Source: Amoebophrya sp. A120
Taxonomy: Eukaryota > Sar > Dinophyceae > Syndiniales > Amoebophryaceae
Assembly (NCBI GenBank): GCA_905178155.1
Contig: CAJINV010000012.1
Span: 1,050,004 to 1,114,003, forward strand
DNA: 64,000 nt
Reading direction: 5' to 3'
Shown here: piece after piece, positions 43,068-54,300 of the stretch
How positions within the stretch are numbered: the stretch's first letter is position 1
How the letters are laid out: each line of letters starts with the position of its first letter
Translations under genes and position numbers: made by a program
Notes under the pieces: model-generated
The model's input: only the letters and a program-made list of their open reading frames with translations
The model's database searches: none
What the model was told of the DNA's origin: nothing

Positions 43068-44838
43068 TCATACCAGGTTGACTTCCATTTTTGGCATCTT
43101 TTCCGCCACGTAACTGGAAACTAATTGATCGAATTCCCGCTTGTTCTGTTCGTCATCGTCCCCGACCCGAAGGAAGGCCAGTTGACGTTGAAGCTCCACT
43201 CGCTCTTCCACACTCCCCCGAGACTTTTTTCCATCGCGATCGATCGCCACCTCCTTGTTCCACAGCTCCACGGCTCTTTCGACGTCGGCCTGCAGCTCCG
43301 TTTTCTCCTGGTCTTGCATCTATACATGGGCACTAAGTAAAGATCGTGTACATAGACGACATGGCACTAAGGTCACACCTGTCCTAGTAGCTGGTGGTGA
43401 CGAGTCGTGAAGAGACAATGTATATAGAAAAACTACTACTCGTTTTGGTTGGAAACCTAGTTTTGCGCTTGTTTTCTAGTACGAAGTACACGATAATTTA
43501 TTTTCTGCACATGATAGCATCTCTCCTTCGGGGAATTCAAACCCGTTGTTTTCCCGCTCCCGTCTTGCCATTTCTTCATTCAGCAACTGTTCCTTTTCCT
43601 TATCTGGATAGGGCCAGTGAATCGCGGATCTGACGGCAGCGCGTTCGGCGGGCGGCAGCGCGCCGTACAATTCCGCATATCAAACACGAAACTTGTATGC
43701 TAAGCCTTGGCGTTTGGGTTTGCGGGACCCTTTAATTATCGTAATTCTCTCATTAATTTAGTAGTGATTTGAGTACAAGGGTGCTCGGAAAAACGAAAAC
43801 TCAAATCGCCCATAAAAAAAGAGGACTCAAGGGCGTTCTGCAAGTTTATCGTTTTTCCAGGCCCAGGCCAAGCCCCAGACGACATACTTATTTGCACTAC
43901 ATAGCTTCCCGATGTCTTGTTGAGAGGTCGTGGCTTGGACTTGGGGTCGCGGTCGCGCGCTCGTTTGCATTGATACCCTGGGAAAGTTTTTTTGCTCCCC
44001 GAACCCGATCCGAGATACTCAAGCGCATGCGACCAGTGTAGTTGAAGATTGCGATCAGGCACTACTCCTACTTCAATTTTTTCAATTTGATTCGCGATAC
44101 AAGAAACTGATAAATTCCGTTTCGGCCAGCTGTTGATGGCCCACAACAAACGAGAGTACCCACCATCCAGCGCTGTATGAATTCAAAAGTTTTTGCAGGA
44201 GTGCAGGCTAGTACTTACCGCCCAGAATATGGCTCATCTACAGCAGAGTATGAAAATGAGACCTCAATGATAAATTCAGATTTGTTTTCAAATAGACATC
44301 GGCAGCACAGTCGCGCACGATGTGATCAAATGACTTTTACAGCATTGCCACATCCACTTGATTTGTACACCTCGCTTCTTGTTCAACAGACACCAAAAGG
44401 AAGCCCCTCGAGACATAAATAAAGAACTTAGCTCGGGTAGGGGAACATGGTCTACGCATTTTATCTGATACAGTGGGAGAACCTCCTCCTCCACCTCCCA
44501 TGTTCCACACCGCCCCCGAAACTGGCTGCAGCGCTGCATTTGGGGGAGGGTGCACAAAGAGCGCCGTGCCCTTCGCCTGCTTGTCCGACTCCATCATTGC
44601 CACTGCGGGTTGTTCATCATTAACCTCGCTCGCCCCCGCTTCACCAGTTTCTGCCACCCCATGCAAAAATTCCTGCTCAGCCACAGGTTCCGAAGAGGAC
44701 AGCGTATCCTCTGAACTCTCCTCGACACCAGCAACCTCGCCATCGTGCTGCCCGCCAGAACCCCCCGCATTAGCGCCGCCAACGGTGACCAGCGCCGCCC
44801 CCGTGAAAAAAAAAAGCGCGCCGGCGGGTCGTGGACAT
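43068..44838 (-). CDS. Putative secreted protein with a one-base frameshift in a poly-T tract
   Basis: An ATG at 44838 opens MSTTRRRAFFF; after a T10 run (44807-44816) the frame that continues well is TGAALVTVGGANAGGSGG. With nine Ts the two would join into a textbook signal peptide. The next part is acidic and Gly-rich (SSEDTLSSSEPVAEQEFLHG) to about 44475. Later exons: about 43904-43985 (INANERATATPSPSHDLSTR), 43540-43677 after a C introner (AELYGALPPAERAAVRSAIH, LLNEEMARRERENNGFEFPE) and 43068-43319 (ELQADVERAVELWNKEVAID), ending at a TGA. The last two are helical and charged. Intron boundaries between 43320-43540 and 43985-44475 are not resolved. No family recognised. Confidence 0.5.
43678..43903. 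mobile_element. Introner, family C, worn
   Basis: 226 bp. TATCAAACACGAAACTTG / ATACTTATTTGCACTACATA, with CCCCAGACGACA remaining of the inner repeat. Flanks CCGCA/GCTTC no longer match. Joins STRHREA to ELYGALPP. Confidence 0.75.
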
Positions 44839-46744
44839 GTTTGGTGTGAAGATACTGAATGTGAAGTACTTAGAAATGGTTTTTACAGCGTGCTTGCGAG
44901 TTGTCAGAAATATTGGCGCTTGAAATACTTAAAAAGTGTTCGTACGTGTTCGCGTGGGTGCGATTCGTACTAATTGAAGTGCGTGGTCTTAATAGCTTTT
45001 GTGTCTCGAGCGTTTCTGCCCTGGGCACTGTTACTCAAGACTGAGAAAGAAAAGCACTACAGCAGCTGGAGGCGTGTTCACTAGTACTCGCAAGGCTGCC
45101 ATGACGAACGCTCTCCATCGGTTTGGCAACAGACGGTATAAGCGACCGCGCAAACAGCCTGAAACAAAGCACTCTCTCGTAGTAGTACAGAATATACCGA
45201 TAGGCCTGACGCGCGACTCTACCAGAAGAGGATCGCGGAAGAGAAACCGAATGAATGACGCATTTTTTCAACTGCAAGCAAAACCGAGACTGCAAGACAC
45301 ACCTCTACAAGCCAGTGAAAAAGTGGACGATGCTAAAGCAGATGCAGATTCGCGACCGAAGGTAAACATCATAGAAGTCGCGAAACATCACCGACAGGAA
45401 TCGGAACGCAAAAGATCGACGCTTCGCGAACTTCCGAACCACGAAAGGTGAACGTCACCTTCTTGTTGTTCCACCGAAGTTAATAAATACCAGTATAGAA
45501 GTCATCAGCACGAAGTACCGATTGTGGAAACTCAATCGTACTAGCTTCAAGTAAAGCCAAGGAATATAACCGAATTCCACTCTACTTGCTCGTCGTCCAG
45601 AACATTCTATTGCTATAGTTTCAGCCTTAGGTGGAGAAGAATGGACCATACAAAGTTCTTTTTTTCTTCAGCACGTAGATAAAAAACGAGGTTCGTTGTA
45701 GTAGGAAGTCGTTGTTGAGAGTCGCATTGTCCTTGTCACACTTGCAATCTCGCTCGGCCATGATACTGCATGCATCTTCCATCATGAGATTCAATCAGAA
45801 TGCAAAACAGCACGAAGCCGCGAACGAGCTCTACTGTTTATCTCAGACCTAGACGGTAGATTCATTCTTGGGAAAATCACTTCTTCTTTAAAAAAGCTCG
45901 TCGCACTGGGAAAATAAAGGGGAATGGGGTGCACACTTTCTCATCATACAGATGACGCGGTTCTCGTTCCTGCGTCCGTTGATTGTCAGCATACTTTGAG
46001 GGGGAAAAGATTGCTCCACCTCATCGATCACGATGACGAGCTAAACACAGGGGAAAATCAAAACAAGTATGAGTTAACAGTTCAACACAGCCCTAGTGCA
46101 GAATTCAAGCTTGATTCGCAAAAGACAAGGAAAAAATTAGCTAAAGGGTCAAAACAAAATCATGCAAAACAGATTTAACGATCTAGAAAATGTCAGTACT
46201 TGGTTCCACGCTAGAAACTGGTTCCACGCTAGAAACTGTCAGTACTTGCGATGAAAGTAGAGTGCTTCGAAGTTTGAAGAAGATTCGAGGCATCTTTCTT
46301 CAGTGAGCAGGTACTTGTCAAGGATGACATAATCTTTCCAGTACGACAGCGAAGTTGCCATGTGCGTCAGCGCCACAGCAGCAACTAGTGTGACGTTAAT
46401 ATCATACAACAAGTGGGCGATCCTTCTTTTTTGTACTTAAATGCAGCACATCTTGTTCGAAGCGCTAGTTGTACAGAAGGAGAAGCATTGATAATTACAC
46501 AGCTCTGCGATGGTAGTGTAGCCAAAAGCAAAACTTCTATCTCGTGATAAGTACTAGGATCATTCAAAGGAGTTCTAGTTTGTAATTCCAAAGCAAGCGA
46601 ATCGAAACAGCTCGGCGATGGTAGTGTACGAGAACAAATTAATTATGACTCGATTCGTCCTCCAGTTGTGGAGACCGGGGACCTGCTGCTAACGTGTTCA
46701 TCCCACCTCCGATTAATAATGCACAACTCCGATTAGACAACCTA
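44839..46744. other. Spacer with only weak plus-strand ORFs
   Basis: Contains a local direct repeat GGTTCCACGCTAGAAACT, present twice at about 46203-46238. A plus-strand ORF at about 45102-45451 is basic and featureless. Nothing else stands out. Confidence 0.5.
45924..46178 (+). CDS. Possible small acylated protein (weak)
   Basis: An 84-codon ORF beginning MGCTLSHHTDDAVLV. The MGC start would suit N-myristoylation plus palmitoylation at Cys3, and the rest is soluble and charged, ending in a Lys-rich tail. Against it: all supported genes here are on the other strand, and no homologue comes to mind. Confidence 0.2.
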   Translation: MGCTLSHHTDDAVLVPASVDCQHTLRGKRLLHLIDHDDELNTGENQNKYELTVQHSPSAEFKLDSQKTRKKLAKGSKQNHAKQI

Positions 46745-47088
46745 CTAGTAGTTCGCACTATCGAACGGCAAGACGACGTAGACATCCAACTCCTTCTCCT
46801 GCGGACCGGTTGGTCCTGGCGGAGGTCTCTTGACGTCGTTATCCTGGTCCGAATTTTCCGCTTCCGCTGAAAAGATACCCAACCTCTCCTCCTCGTCCGA
46901 CCAAATTTTATGGAAACCAAATCTCGTCGCGCTACAACTGAGTCACTGTTCTCGTGTTGCGCCGGTTTCGCGAATGCATTTTTGGACAACAGGAGTCACG
47001 CATGACTGTCCTAGTACTTAGATGAAGCATGCGAAAAAAAAAGACATAATTTTGTACTTACTTGACTCAGCAGCAGCAACAATTTCAT
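46745..47088 (-). CDS. Possible small gene or terminal exon (weak)
   Basis: An open end (about 46745-46925) reads HKIWSDEEERLGIFSAEAEN...KELDVYVVLPFDSANY and stops at TAG. Upstream, ATGAAATTGTTGCTGCTGCT at 47088 followed by a GTAAGT donor at 47061 could be a signal-peptide exon. I could not find an acceptor that joins the two in phase, and the start is only 2 bp past the stop of the next gene. Confidence 0.25.
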
Positions 47089-47090
47089 TT

Positions 47091-50000
47091 TCAGCTCCCA
47101 TAAGTTTCCTTGCTGTTGTTTTCCGTACCCCAGTTCTCGCCTTCCCCCACCGCCGTAGTATCCAAGCAAAAAAGAATGTAGGTGTAACTCTTTTTTGGAG
47201 GAACAGCATTACAAATCTTTCTGGCATGTTGAGACCAAAAACCTGTCATGCGCAGACAACACTTCAAAACGCGCTTGAATGGACCCTGCAGCATAAGCAT
47301 GGCATGTCCAGCATGACAGACGCAATCATCTTGCGTGTTGCGCATCACAAAGTTACACAAAACAATGTTTTTTTCTTCGATAAGTAGTTCTCGGGGAATA
47401 CTGGACCAAATCGGAGAAAGCCGTGTCGCTGTCCACGAAACATCCAGTGTTACTATCGACCGTCGCGTATCAATTGCAAAAATCAAAATGTAAGGGTCTG
47501 GAAAATTGCCAGATTTGTCTTTGTCATGCATATTTTGCATACCCCATGACGCCTGTAATGCATGACATAGCATCACAGATTTTTAAAGCGCCCTCTGATG
47601 CGTATTCCGCATGAGAAACGCCCACTCCGCGTAGCACAAACTGCACTCCTCTTGCTGGTCATACAAGAATACAGATTTGCTTTACCTTCCAAAGGCAGCA
47701 TCACAAGTTGCAACCTTCCAGACCCAGACACTTTTGCATTTGATATCGCGAATTCCAGGAGATGCAGATTCGACCGCAGGTGCTCGTACTTTTCGTATCA
47801 AATGTAAAAATGTCTGGGTCTGGAAGGGTTGGAGCTTGTGATGCAAACTCTGGAACACACAAAAATTTGTGTTGCGTGAGCGCCAAAAGCTGTCCATTTC
47901 TTGGCACGCAAGTAGGAAGTTTCTCATGCGGGACAGGCATCATGACGCGTGCTCAAAACCTGTGATGCTTTTGCCTGCATCAGACGCCATTTGCGTGATC
48001 TGAAATATGCATGACAAATCTCGGAATCTTCCAGACCCAGACATTTTTACAGTTGATATTTCGAAGCTATTCCGGATTTGCTCGGGATCCGGGATGGGGT
48101 TTGTAATTGTCGAGTTTTTGTTTTTCGTCATGCTCGTCGTGCCGTTTTCACCACTGCGATTCTTTTCATTATCGTTCTTCCACTTGTTCCGCATGAGGTG
48201 AAAATAATTGTCGTCAAACAAATTCTTATTGCACAGAATCTGCTCGCGAATGTCGTCTGCGAAACAGAAGCGCACGAACTCTTCCAGCGGCAAGTTCGGG
48301 AGTTTCGCGAAGGGAAAGGTGGACAGCTGGTGCAAAATCATCACAAACAGGTTCTTATCCGCGACATTCACGAAGTTCAAGTGGAGGTATTTGAAGGGGC
48401 GGGGAATGCCGAAACGCAGCCACAGATTGTTGGACGATAAATTGTTCTTGGAGGGTCTGTTGTTCAAATTGTTCCTGGCAACAGGACTGCTCTCATGTTG
48501 ATCCTCAACGTTGTCAAGTTCATCATCCTCGGGAAAAATCCCCCTCCCCGGGAAGTTCGCGACTGGGGAGACGAAGATGCAGGCACCGTTCACTTCTAAC
48601 AGCAGGTGCGTGTTGAAGCGAGGTTCTTGCTCTTTTTGCTGTTCTTGGTGTAGTTGTTCTTGGGTCGTATTAGTTTCATCTGTTCTTCTTGCGGTTATTA
48701 TCTGATCCTGATGAAGAAGATGCTGCGGCTCCTGCACGACCCGTCGATCCTCATGCGGTCCTCCGGGTGCAGCTTGCTGCTGCCCTCGCTGCTGTGCAAG
48801 TCTGTCACGCACTCCTCCATGATCTTCTCCGTTTTCATTCCTCGTCCTTGTCCCCGCCTGACTCTGTCGGAGAATCAGCGAAACATAGTCGTACATCCGA
48901 TCGTATGCATCGCAAATGTGTCTGGGTCTGGGAGGATGCAAGGTTTGTCATGCTTGTCAGGCATGACGGAAGAGTTTGTCATGCGTGTCCAAGAAGAGAC
49001 CCTCTTGCTTGTCCCGCAAAACGCAGCTTGTCATGCGGAAAGCGCAACGGTAAGCCGCGCAAATATTTCTCATGCTTCGCTGTGCATTACAGAGAATTCA
49101 CTGTTCACAGCTCAGCATTACAAGTTTCCAGACCCAGACATATTTGCATGTGATAGATCACCCCCGTGGTTAAACGGGCGACTGAGGAGTAAATTCTTTT
49201 CCTCGAAGCACTTTCGTGCCTGAAACACCTTCGCGTTAAACAGCATCCGCTCCCCGGTTTGTCTATCCTGTGCAAAAGTATCGCATTCGCACTCGTAGTA
49301 ATTGCGGACATGCATTACAAATTTTTTTCTCAAGAAAAATCTGCATGAGAAATTTTATTTCTCATGCTGGGGAAATTTGTAATGCATTTATATATACGAG
49401 TGCGATACTTTTGCAATGCATATCGTCGCGGCTCCGCCAACGTCTCCATCGCGGATTGGACGAGAGGTTCGTGCGGCTGGCACGCCTGGGAAAGTTCTTC
49501 CTCGAACAGTTTCCGGACGTCAGAAACTCGTTGGTACTTCTTCATCGCGGGCACTGCAGCTTCGGGGTTGGGCGGGGACGGGGTCGTGGAAGAGGTCGAT
49601 AAAGTTTTAGTACTCGCATCTAGATCTTTTACTACACCCGTGGTATTTGATATTTCACTTCCCTGCTGCTGGTCTTGTTTTATGTCCACGGTAGTTTGAT
49701 CCACCATCTCCACATCATTCGAAGCGGCGGCTCTGGTTGTTTCTTGGCCCCCGCTGCTAGAGGAAGGATTTGCGCTAGTTGCGGCAGTCGCTCCTGACGC
49801 TGTCCTGTGGCTTTCTTGTCCGAACGACGTTCCACCACCGTGATTCCTCGACGTGGTTCGTCCGCTTTCGACGTCCAAGAGGTGCAACATGTCCATTTCC
49901 TCGTCGTCGTCAATTTTCAGCCAGAAATCCGGTGACTTCTGCTTCGATGCGAACCGCTCGTCTTCGTGGAGATGGTTGTGATGATGATCCTCGTCCTCCT

Positions 50001-50481
50001 GCATGCTGGTCCCACAATTCGTCCCACCTTCATCGTGCTCAACCGTACTAGTAGTCCTCCGGAGGTTACAATTCATCGGCGTTCGGAGGTGCATCATCGA
50101 CAATTCTCCGCCTGTAGTTGTGCCGCTGTTGAACAGACCGTCGGAAAACGTAAACGTCATATTTTTACCCCTGGTGTTATCAACATCGTGGTAAGAATTG
50201 TTCTTGCAAACCGCCGTTGCACGACCAGCTGACGGTCTACTTCTTCCCACGTCCAGTCGGAAATCGTCTTGCTGGAGGAGCTCGTCCCGGTGGTCCACAA
50301 CCTGTTGATGCACCAGAACTCCCCCTTGCTTGATATTTTCCTTGCTCACGACGGTGGCAGTGCCGGTACTAGTATCCCTTGGGGAGCTGCAGGCGGAGGT
50401 TCGAGGGGACCACATGCGGGCGGAGGCAAGTTCCTCGTCGCCCATATTTTTGAACGTTAAGGACAAAACGGGGATCGTCAT
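47091..50481 (-). CDS. Large protein of unknown function
   Basis: About 730 residues from six exons, all separated by introners: 49423-50481, 49156-49264, 48059-48903, 47746-47795, 47383-47467, 47091-47158. Start ATG at 50481 (MTIPVLSLTFKNMGDEELAS), stop TGA at 47091-47093. The first exon is low-complexity (Ser/Thr/Asp/His-rich). Better conserved-looking parts are QTGERMLFNAKVFQARKCFE, HLLLEVNGACIFVSPVANFP, IPRPFKYLHLNFVNVADKNL and EEFVRFCFADDIREQILCNK. An alternative frame at about 48700-48860 (EECVTDLHSSEGSSKLHPED) also looks protein-like, so an undetected small intron may lie there. No family recognised. Confidence 0.6.
47159..47382. mobile_element. Introner, family D, in unknown large gene
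   Basis: 224 bp. TATCCAAGCAAAAAAGAATG / AATGTTTTTTTCTTCGATA. Flanks CGTAG/AGTAG. Confidence 0.88.
47468..47745. mobile_element. Introner, family C, in unknown large gene
   Basis: 278 bp. TATCAATTGCAAAAATC / CACTTTTGCATTTGATA. Exact duplication TCGCG. Confidence 0.92.
47796..48058. mobile_element. Introner, family C, in unknown large gene
   Basis: 263 bp. TATCAAATGTAAAAATGTC / ATTTTTACAGTTGATA. Exact duplication TTTCG. Only 50 bp of exon from the previous element. Confidence 0.93.
48904..49155. mobile_element. Introner, family C, in unknown large gene
   Basis: 252 bp. TATGCATCGCAAATGTGTC / CATATTTGCATGTGATA. Flanks GATCG/GATCA. Confidence 0.9.
49265..49422. mobile_element. Introner, family B, in unknown large gene
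   Basis: 158 bp. TATCCTGTGCAAAAGTATCG / ACTTTTGCAATGCATA. Flanks TTGTC/TCGTC. Joins LAEPR to QTGERML. Confidence 0.88.
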
Positions 50482-51324
50482 GTTGTAAGTAAGCTCTACG
50501 TACTTGACGATGCTTGCAGCTCCTAATGGGAGAAAAAATCCTACTTGCGTACGTGATCCTGCATGCCTACAAAAGCACCATTCGGACTGTAGGAACAAAT
50601 ACGCTCATCAGATACAGAATCCTGTTTCAACATCCCGCACGAGCCTATGTTTGGTGGACTATGTTGAGCTTGTTTGTTTATTGTGTTCCATCTCTACCAG
50701 TACCATCGAGTCTTCTTCATGCCCATGCGAGCATTATGTTATACTCAAAACCAAAACCGAAATCAAGTCAAGATCGACAAATCATCGAGGGAGTAGTAGG
50801 GCCTGTTTTGCACATCACAGTCGTATGATCGATAAAATGCGTCGACACGAGACGTAGATCGTCGTCGATTTGAACAAGGACTAAGGATCTGGAGCAGTCA
50901 GCATCAAAATCGATCAAAAATAAACCGAAGTAGTACGAAACTTCGCTCAAAAACCCCAGCTCCTGCGGATCTGCGATTTCATCCCTCCTGCTCGTGATGA
51001 ACACGTGGTTCACTCGGCGAAAATAATGCGGCGACTCTCGTATACATAAAGCGAATCGACGCTCATTCGAACTTGCTTCTCTCACCGGCAAAGAACTTTT
51101 TGCGAACTTATGTACAAGTTCAACTAGTACTGGCAGGCCCTTTTCTACTTGGCTACTTAAGTCCTTTTGCCTTTGCTTCCCTCACAAAATTCATTCATGC
51201 GCATGAACCTCCACTTTCTTTTGGTTTTGTCAAAAGTATTTCCCAAAGAGGATATAAATTTCCTTCATTTCCTTCTCCTCTACGAGGTGGAGCTGCGAGG
51301 ACCACAAAAAGATGAACCTTATTT
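50482..51324. other. Intergenic spacer
   Basis: Short; it lies between the NAE1 stop (51325) and the start of the unknown large gene. No gene or repeat seen. Confidence 0.6.
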
Positions 51325-54300
51325 TCACAATTGCAGCACTTCGCATTTGCTGAGATGTCCACAATACACCATCGCGTTGCTCATCGGGACGTGCGTTTGC
51401 GTGATCAGCTTCACAGCCTCCTGCGCCACGATCCCGCCGACCAACGAGGACGTCGTGTGCAGCTCTCCCTGGCACCGGGAAATTTCGTCTATCACCTTCT
51501 TCAAGTGCGCGAGAACTTTGGGCGGCGGAGGGGAAAGAGGACCAGAGTTCTGCTCCTCGTCTTGTCCTTCAGCAATATGTTGGTCTTCTACACGACCACC
51601 CTGCGGATGATCAGACAGTACAGAGTCGACCTCCATGGCCACGGCTCCTGCGCCATTTGATGCAGGCACTCTATCGTCCGTCGTATTCGAAATCTCCATG
51701 TTTCTCTGAAACAGCTGTAGAAGCTCCGTCTCGCTGATGCTGGAATTATTATAAACTGGTGATGTGCCTCTGCCTGCCGTCCTGCTGGTGGTTGATGTAT
51801 TTTCGTTGTGATGCAGAGAAGCAGTATCAAGAAGATCCTTGTTCCCATCAGCCATCAACTTTTTCTCCCTCTCCAGCACAATTTGTAGTCCGACGAACCA
51901 CGGCAGCAGCGATTTCTGCAGCTCCTCCTCATCCTCCTCGAGCATGCAAAATTCGTCCCAGGAGTCTGCGTATCAACTGCAATAAATATATCGGGGGCTG
52001 GAGAGTTGTCATCCTAAATCCTAAAACCCTATAGTACACTTCAATAGCCAGTCAAGTAAAGACGGAACTTTTATTTGGGGTGCTCGTCCGTGTTGCGTAT
52101 TCCGCACGAGGCGTCGCACTTTTGCAATGCAGACAGGATGAAATACCCTTTCGCGTCTACATGCACATGCAACACACCCTGTACGGCGGGCATGATCATG
52201 TTCATGATCATGTCAGACAAACATTAAAATTACAAGCCTCCACCTGCTCCAGCCCCAGACATATAATCAATTTCCGATGCATACTGCGGGTAGATACGGT
52301 GTCTTCGTTTGCGGCGAAGTACTTCGATCAGGAGAGGACATCATCTCGAAAGTGTCCCTGTCCAGTGGTATCAGTGGTATTTTCCGCAGCGAGAACGCAT
52401 TTTTACACAGCGTCTCGAGCTCTTTCAAGTCCTCGTCCGCAGAAGAGGAAGAGCCTCTCGCCGCGTCGTTCATCATCATCTCTTCATACTTTTTTCTCAC
52501 ATACTGAAAATCCTCATTTGCTTTCTCCCGAAAAAACTCCTGGAGCTTCACGTAACTTTCCGTCGAAGTGGTCATGTCCGGCAGTTGGCCGGATAGGGGC
52601 AAGCAACGAAACTCCTCGCAAAAACTCAAAATCGCCTTGGCTTTCAGCGGCAGACGAGACAAACTTGGGTCGCCGGCGCTCAGGCTCTCGAGCGCGTCTC
52701 GTGTGTCGTCTGGGACTGTGGAAGCGGTTCTGGAAGCTGCTCCGCCGGGCTAGAGAAAGAAAGTTTTTGGAAAGTGGTCTGAACATATGATTTCGCGGTC
52801 GTGGTGGTGGTTTTTCAAGCGTGCTTTACTTACAGTCATCGAACACGAAACGAAAGCTGGCACGGGCTGTGATGAAGTACTCAAACTTTAACCAAAAAAG
52901 TACTAAGTACCTGGCGGTTATGATCGCCATGATCAAAGAACTGAAGAACATTTCACATCATGACTTCTACTTCTACATGGCGTACGATACAATCAAATTG
53001 GAATGTAATATTACATACCAGATCGTGCATCAAGTAGCTGTAGTCCAGGGCTTCCTGAAAATTCAGCTCGTCTACCGAATTCCGGAAAGACTTGATCACC
53101 TCCTTGAAGGAATCCTTCTCTTCTCTCGTTTTCAGCTGTTTGTTCCCCAGACTCTCGTATTTCTTTTTTGCGCAGTAAAGAATCACGGGGAAGGGAACGT
53201 GTGCATGGATGTTGGAATCTTGAATACTGTATGACAGTGCACAACTACCCCTCCCTCTCGTTTGTATAGCATAAACGGCAATACAAGGCTTGTATATGTA
53301 TTACAAAGGCTTTTGCTGATGCTTGTATTACAAGCATCAGCAAAAATGCCGGCTTTGCATGACAAATTTACACTGGAGTGGAGTTCTGTCCGGGCTACCA
53401 GAACTTGTCAACGTGTAAACAGTGCCACGAGGCAGAGCCTGGATTTGGGGTTTTGCATGACAAACGAGGGGGAGGGGGAGTTGTGCACTGTCATATACTG
53501 GGGAGAAGGTTGATAAAGAAACTCCTCTCAACATCTGATGTGATTTGCGACTGCGCCTGCGCTGAGGCGGGCGTTGTCGTCGTAGCTGCACTAGCACCAC
53601 TGCTGCTTCCACCGGCTTCTGTAGCGAAAAGCGGCAGTTTTTGATGTTGCGCTGGAGTAGAAGTCTCACTCAACAACGTCGTCCTTGAGCTTTTCTTTGG
53701 GTTGCTTGCACCTGTTGATTTGGGTGAAGTGCTGGCCAGCTTCCGTGGTTCCGGATCGAAAGTAGTGGATGAGGATTGATTGGCAGATGGCTGACTCGTC
53801 TGTACTTGTACCCCGCCTACAGCACCGCTGGTGCAGCTTGCGCTAGTATTTTTGTATTCTTTCCGAATGAACTCCGCGATTGGTGGCTGCAGCGATGAAA
53901 TTTCTTGTTTTCCTACCTGCTCTACTGTGGTGGTTGTATTGGTACACCCGCCACGAGAAGTCAATACCGTCGGCACCACCAGCCGCAGCTGGTGTTTCAG
54001 CAGCTGCTGTCCCTCCGGCTTCGCGTCCAGCACGATGTGGTCCGATGAAAATGATGATGTAATCGATGTCGAAGAAGAGGTACTAGTACTAGTAGAAGAG
54101 AAAGAATCTTTTCCAGCACTTCTCCTTCCTGGAGTTGCGCACAGAAAGCAGCCGCCCACGAAACCTCTCGACACGCATCGAATCACGACCTTCGTGTTTG
54201 CGATGGCGTTTCGCAGTTTGACACAAGTCGAAGTTGGTGAAGACAGCAGCTTGCTCAGCAATTTGGAATTTTTACCCTCGTCGAGGATCACCAGATCGAA

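Noticed and set aside
44999-45451. Plus-strand ORF of 150 codons, basic
   Set aside because: No recognisable family and atypical strand. Left out, with low certainty.
47468-49422. Regularly spaced repeats resembling a CRISPR array
   Set aside because: The repeated units are introners with inverted ends and target duplications, separated by coding exons. Spacing and unit size vary.
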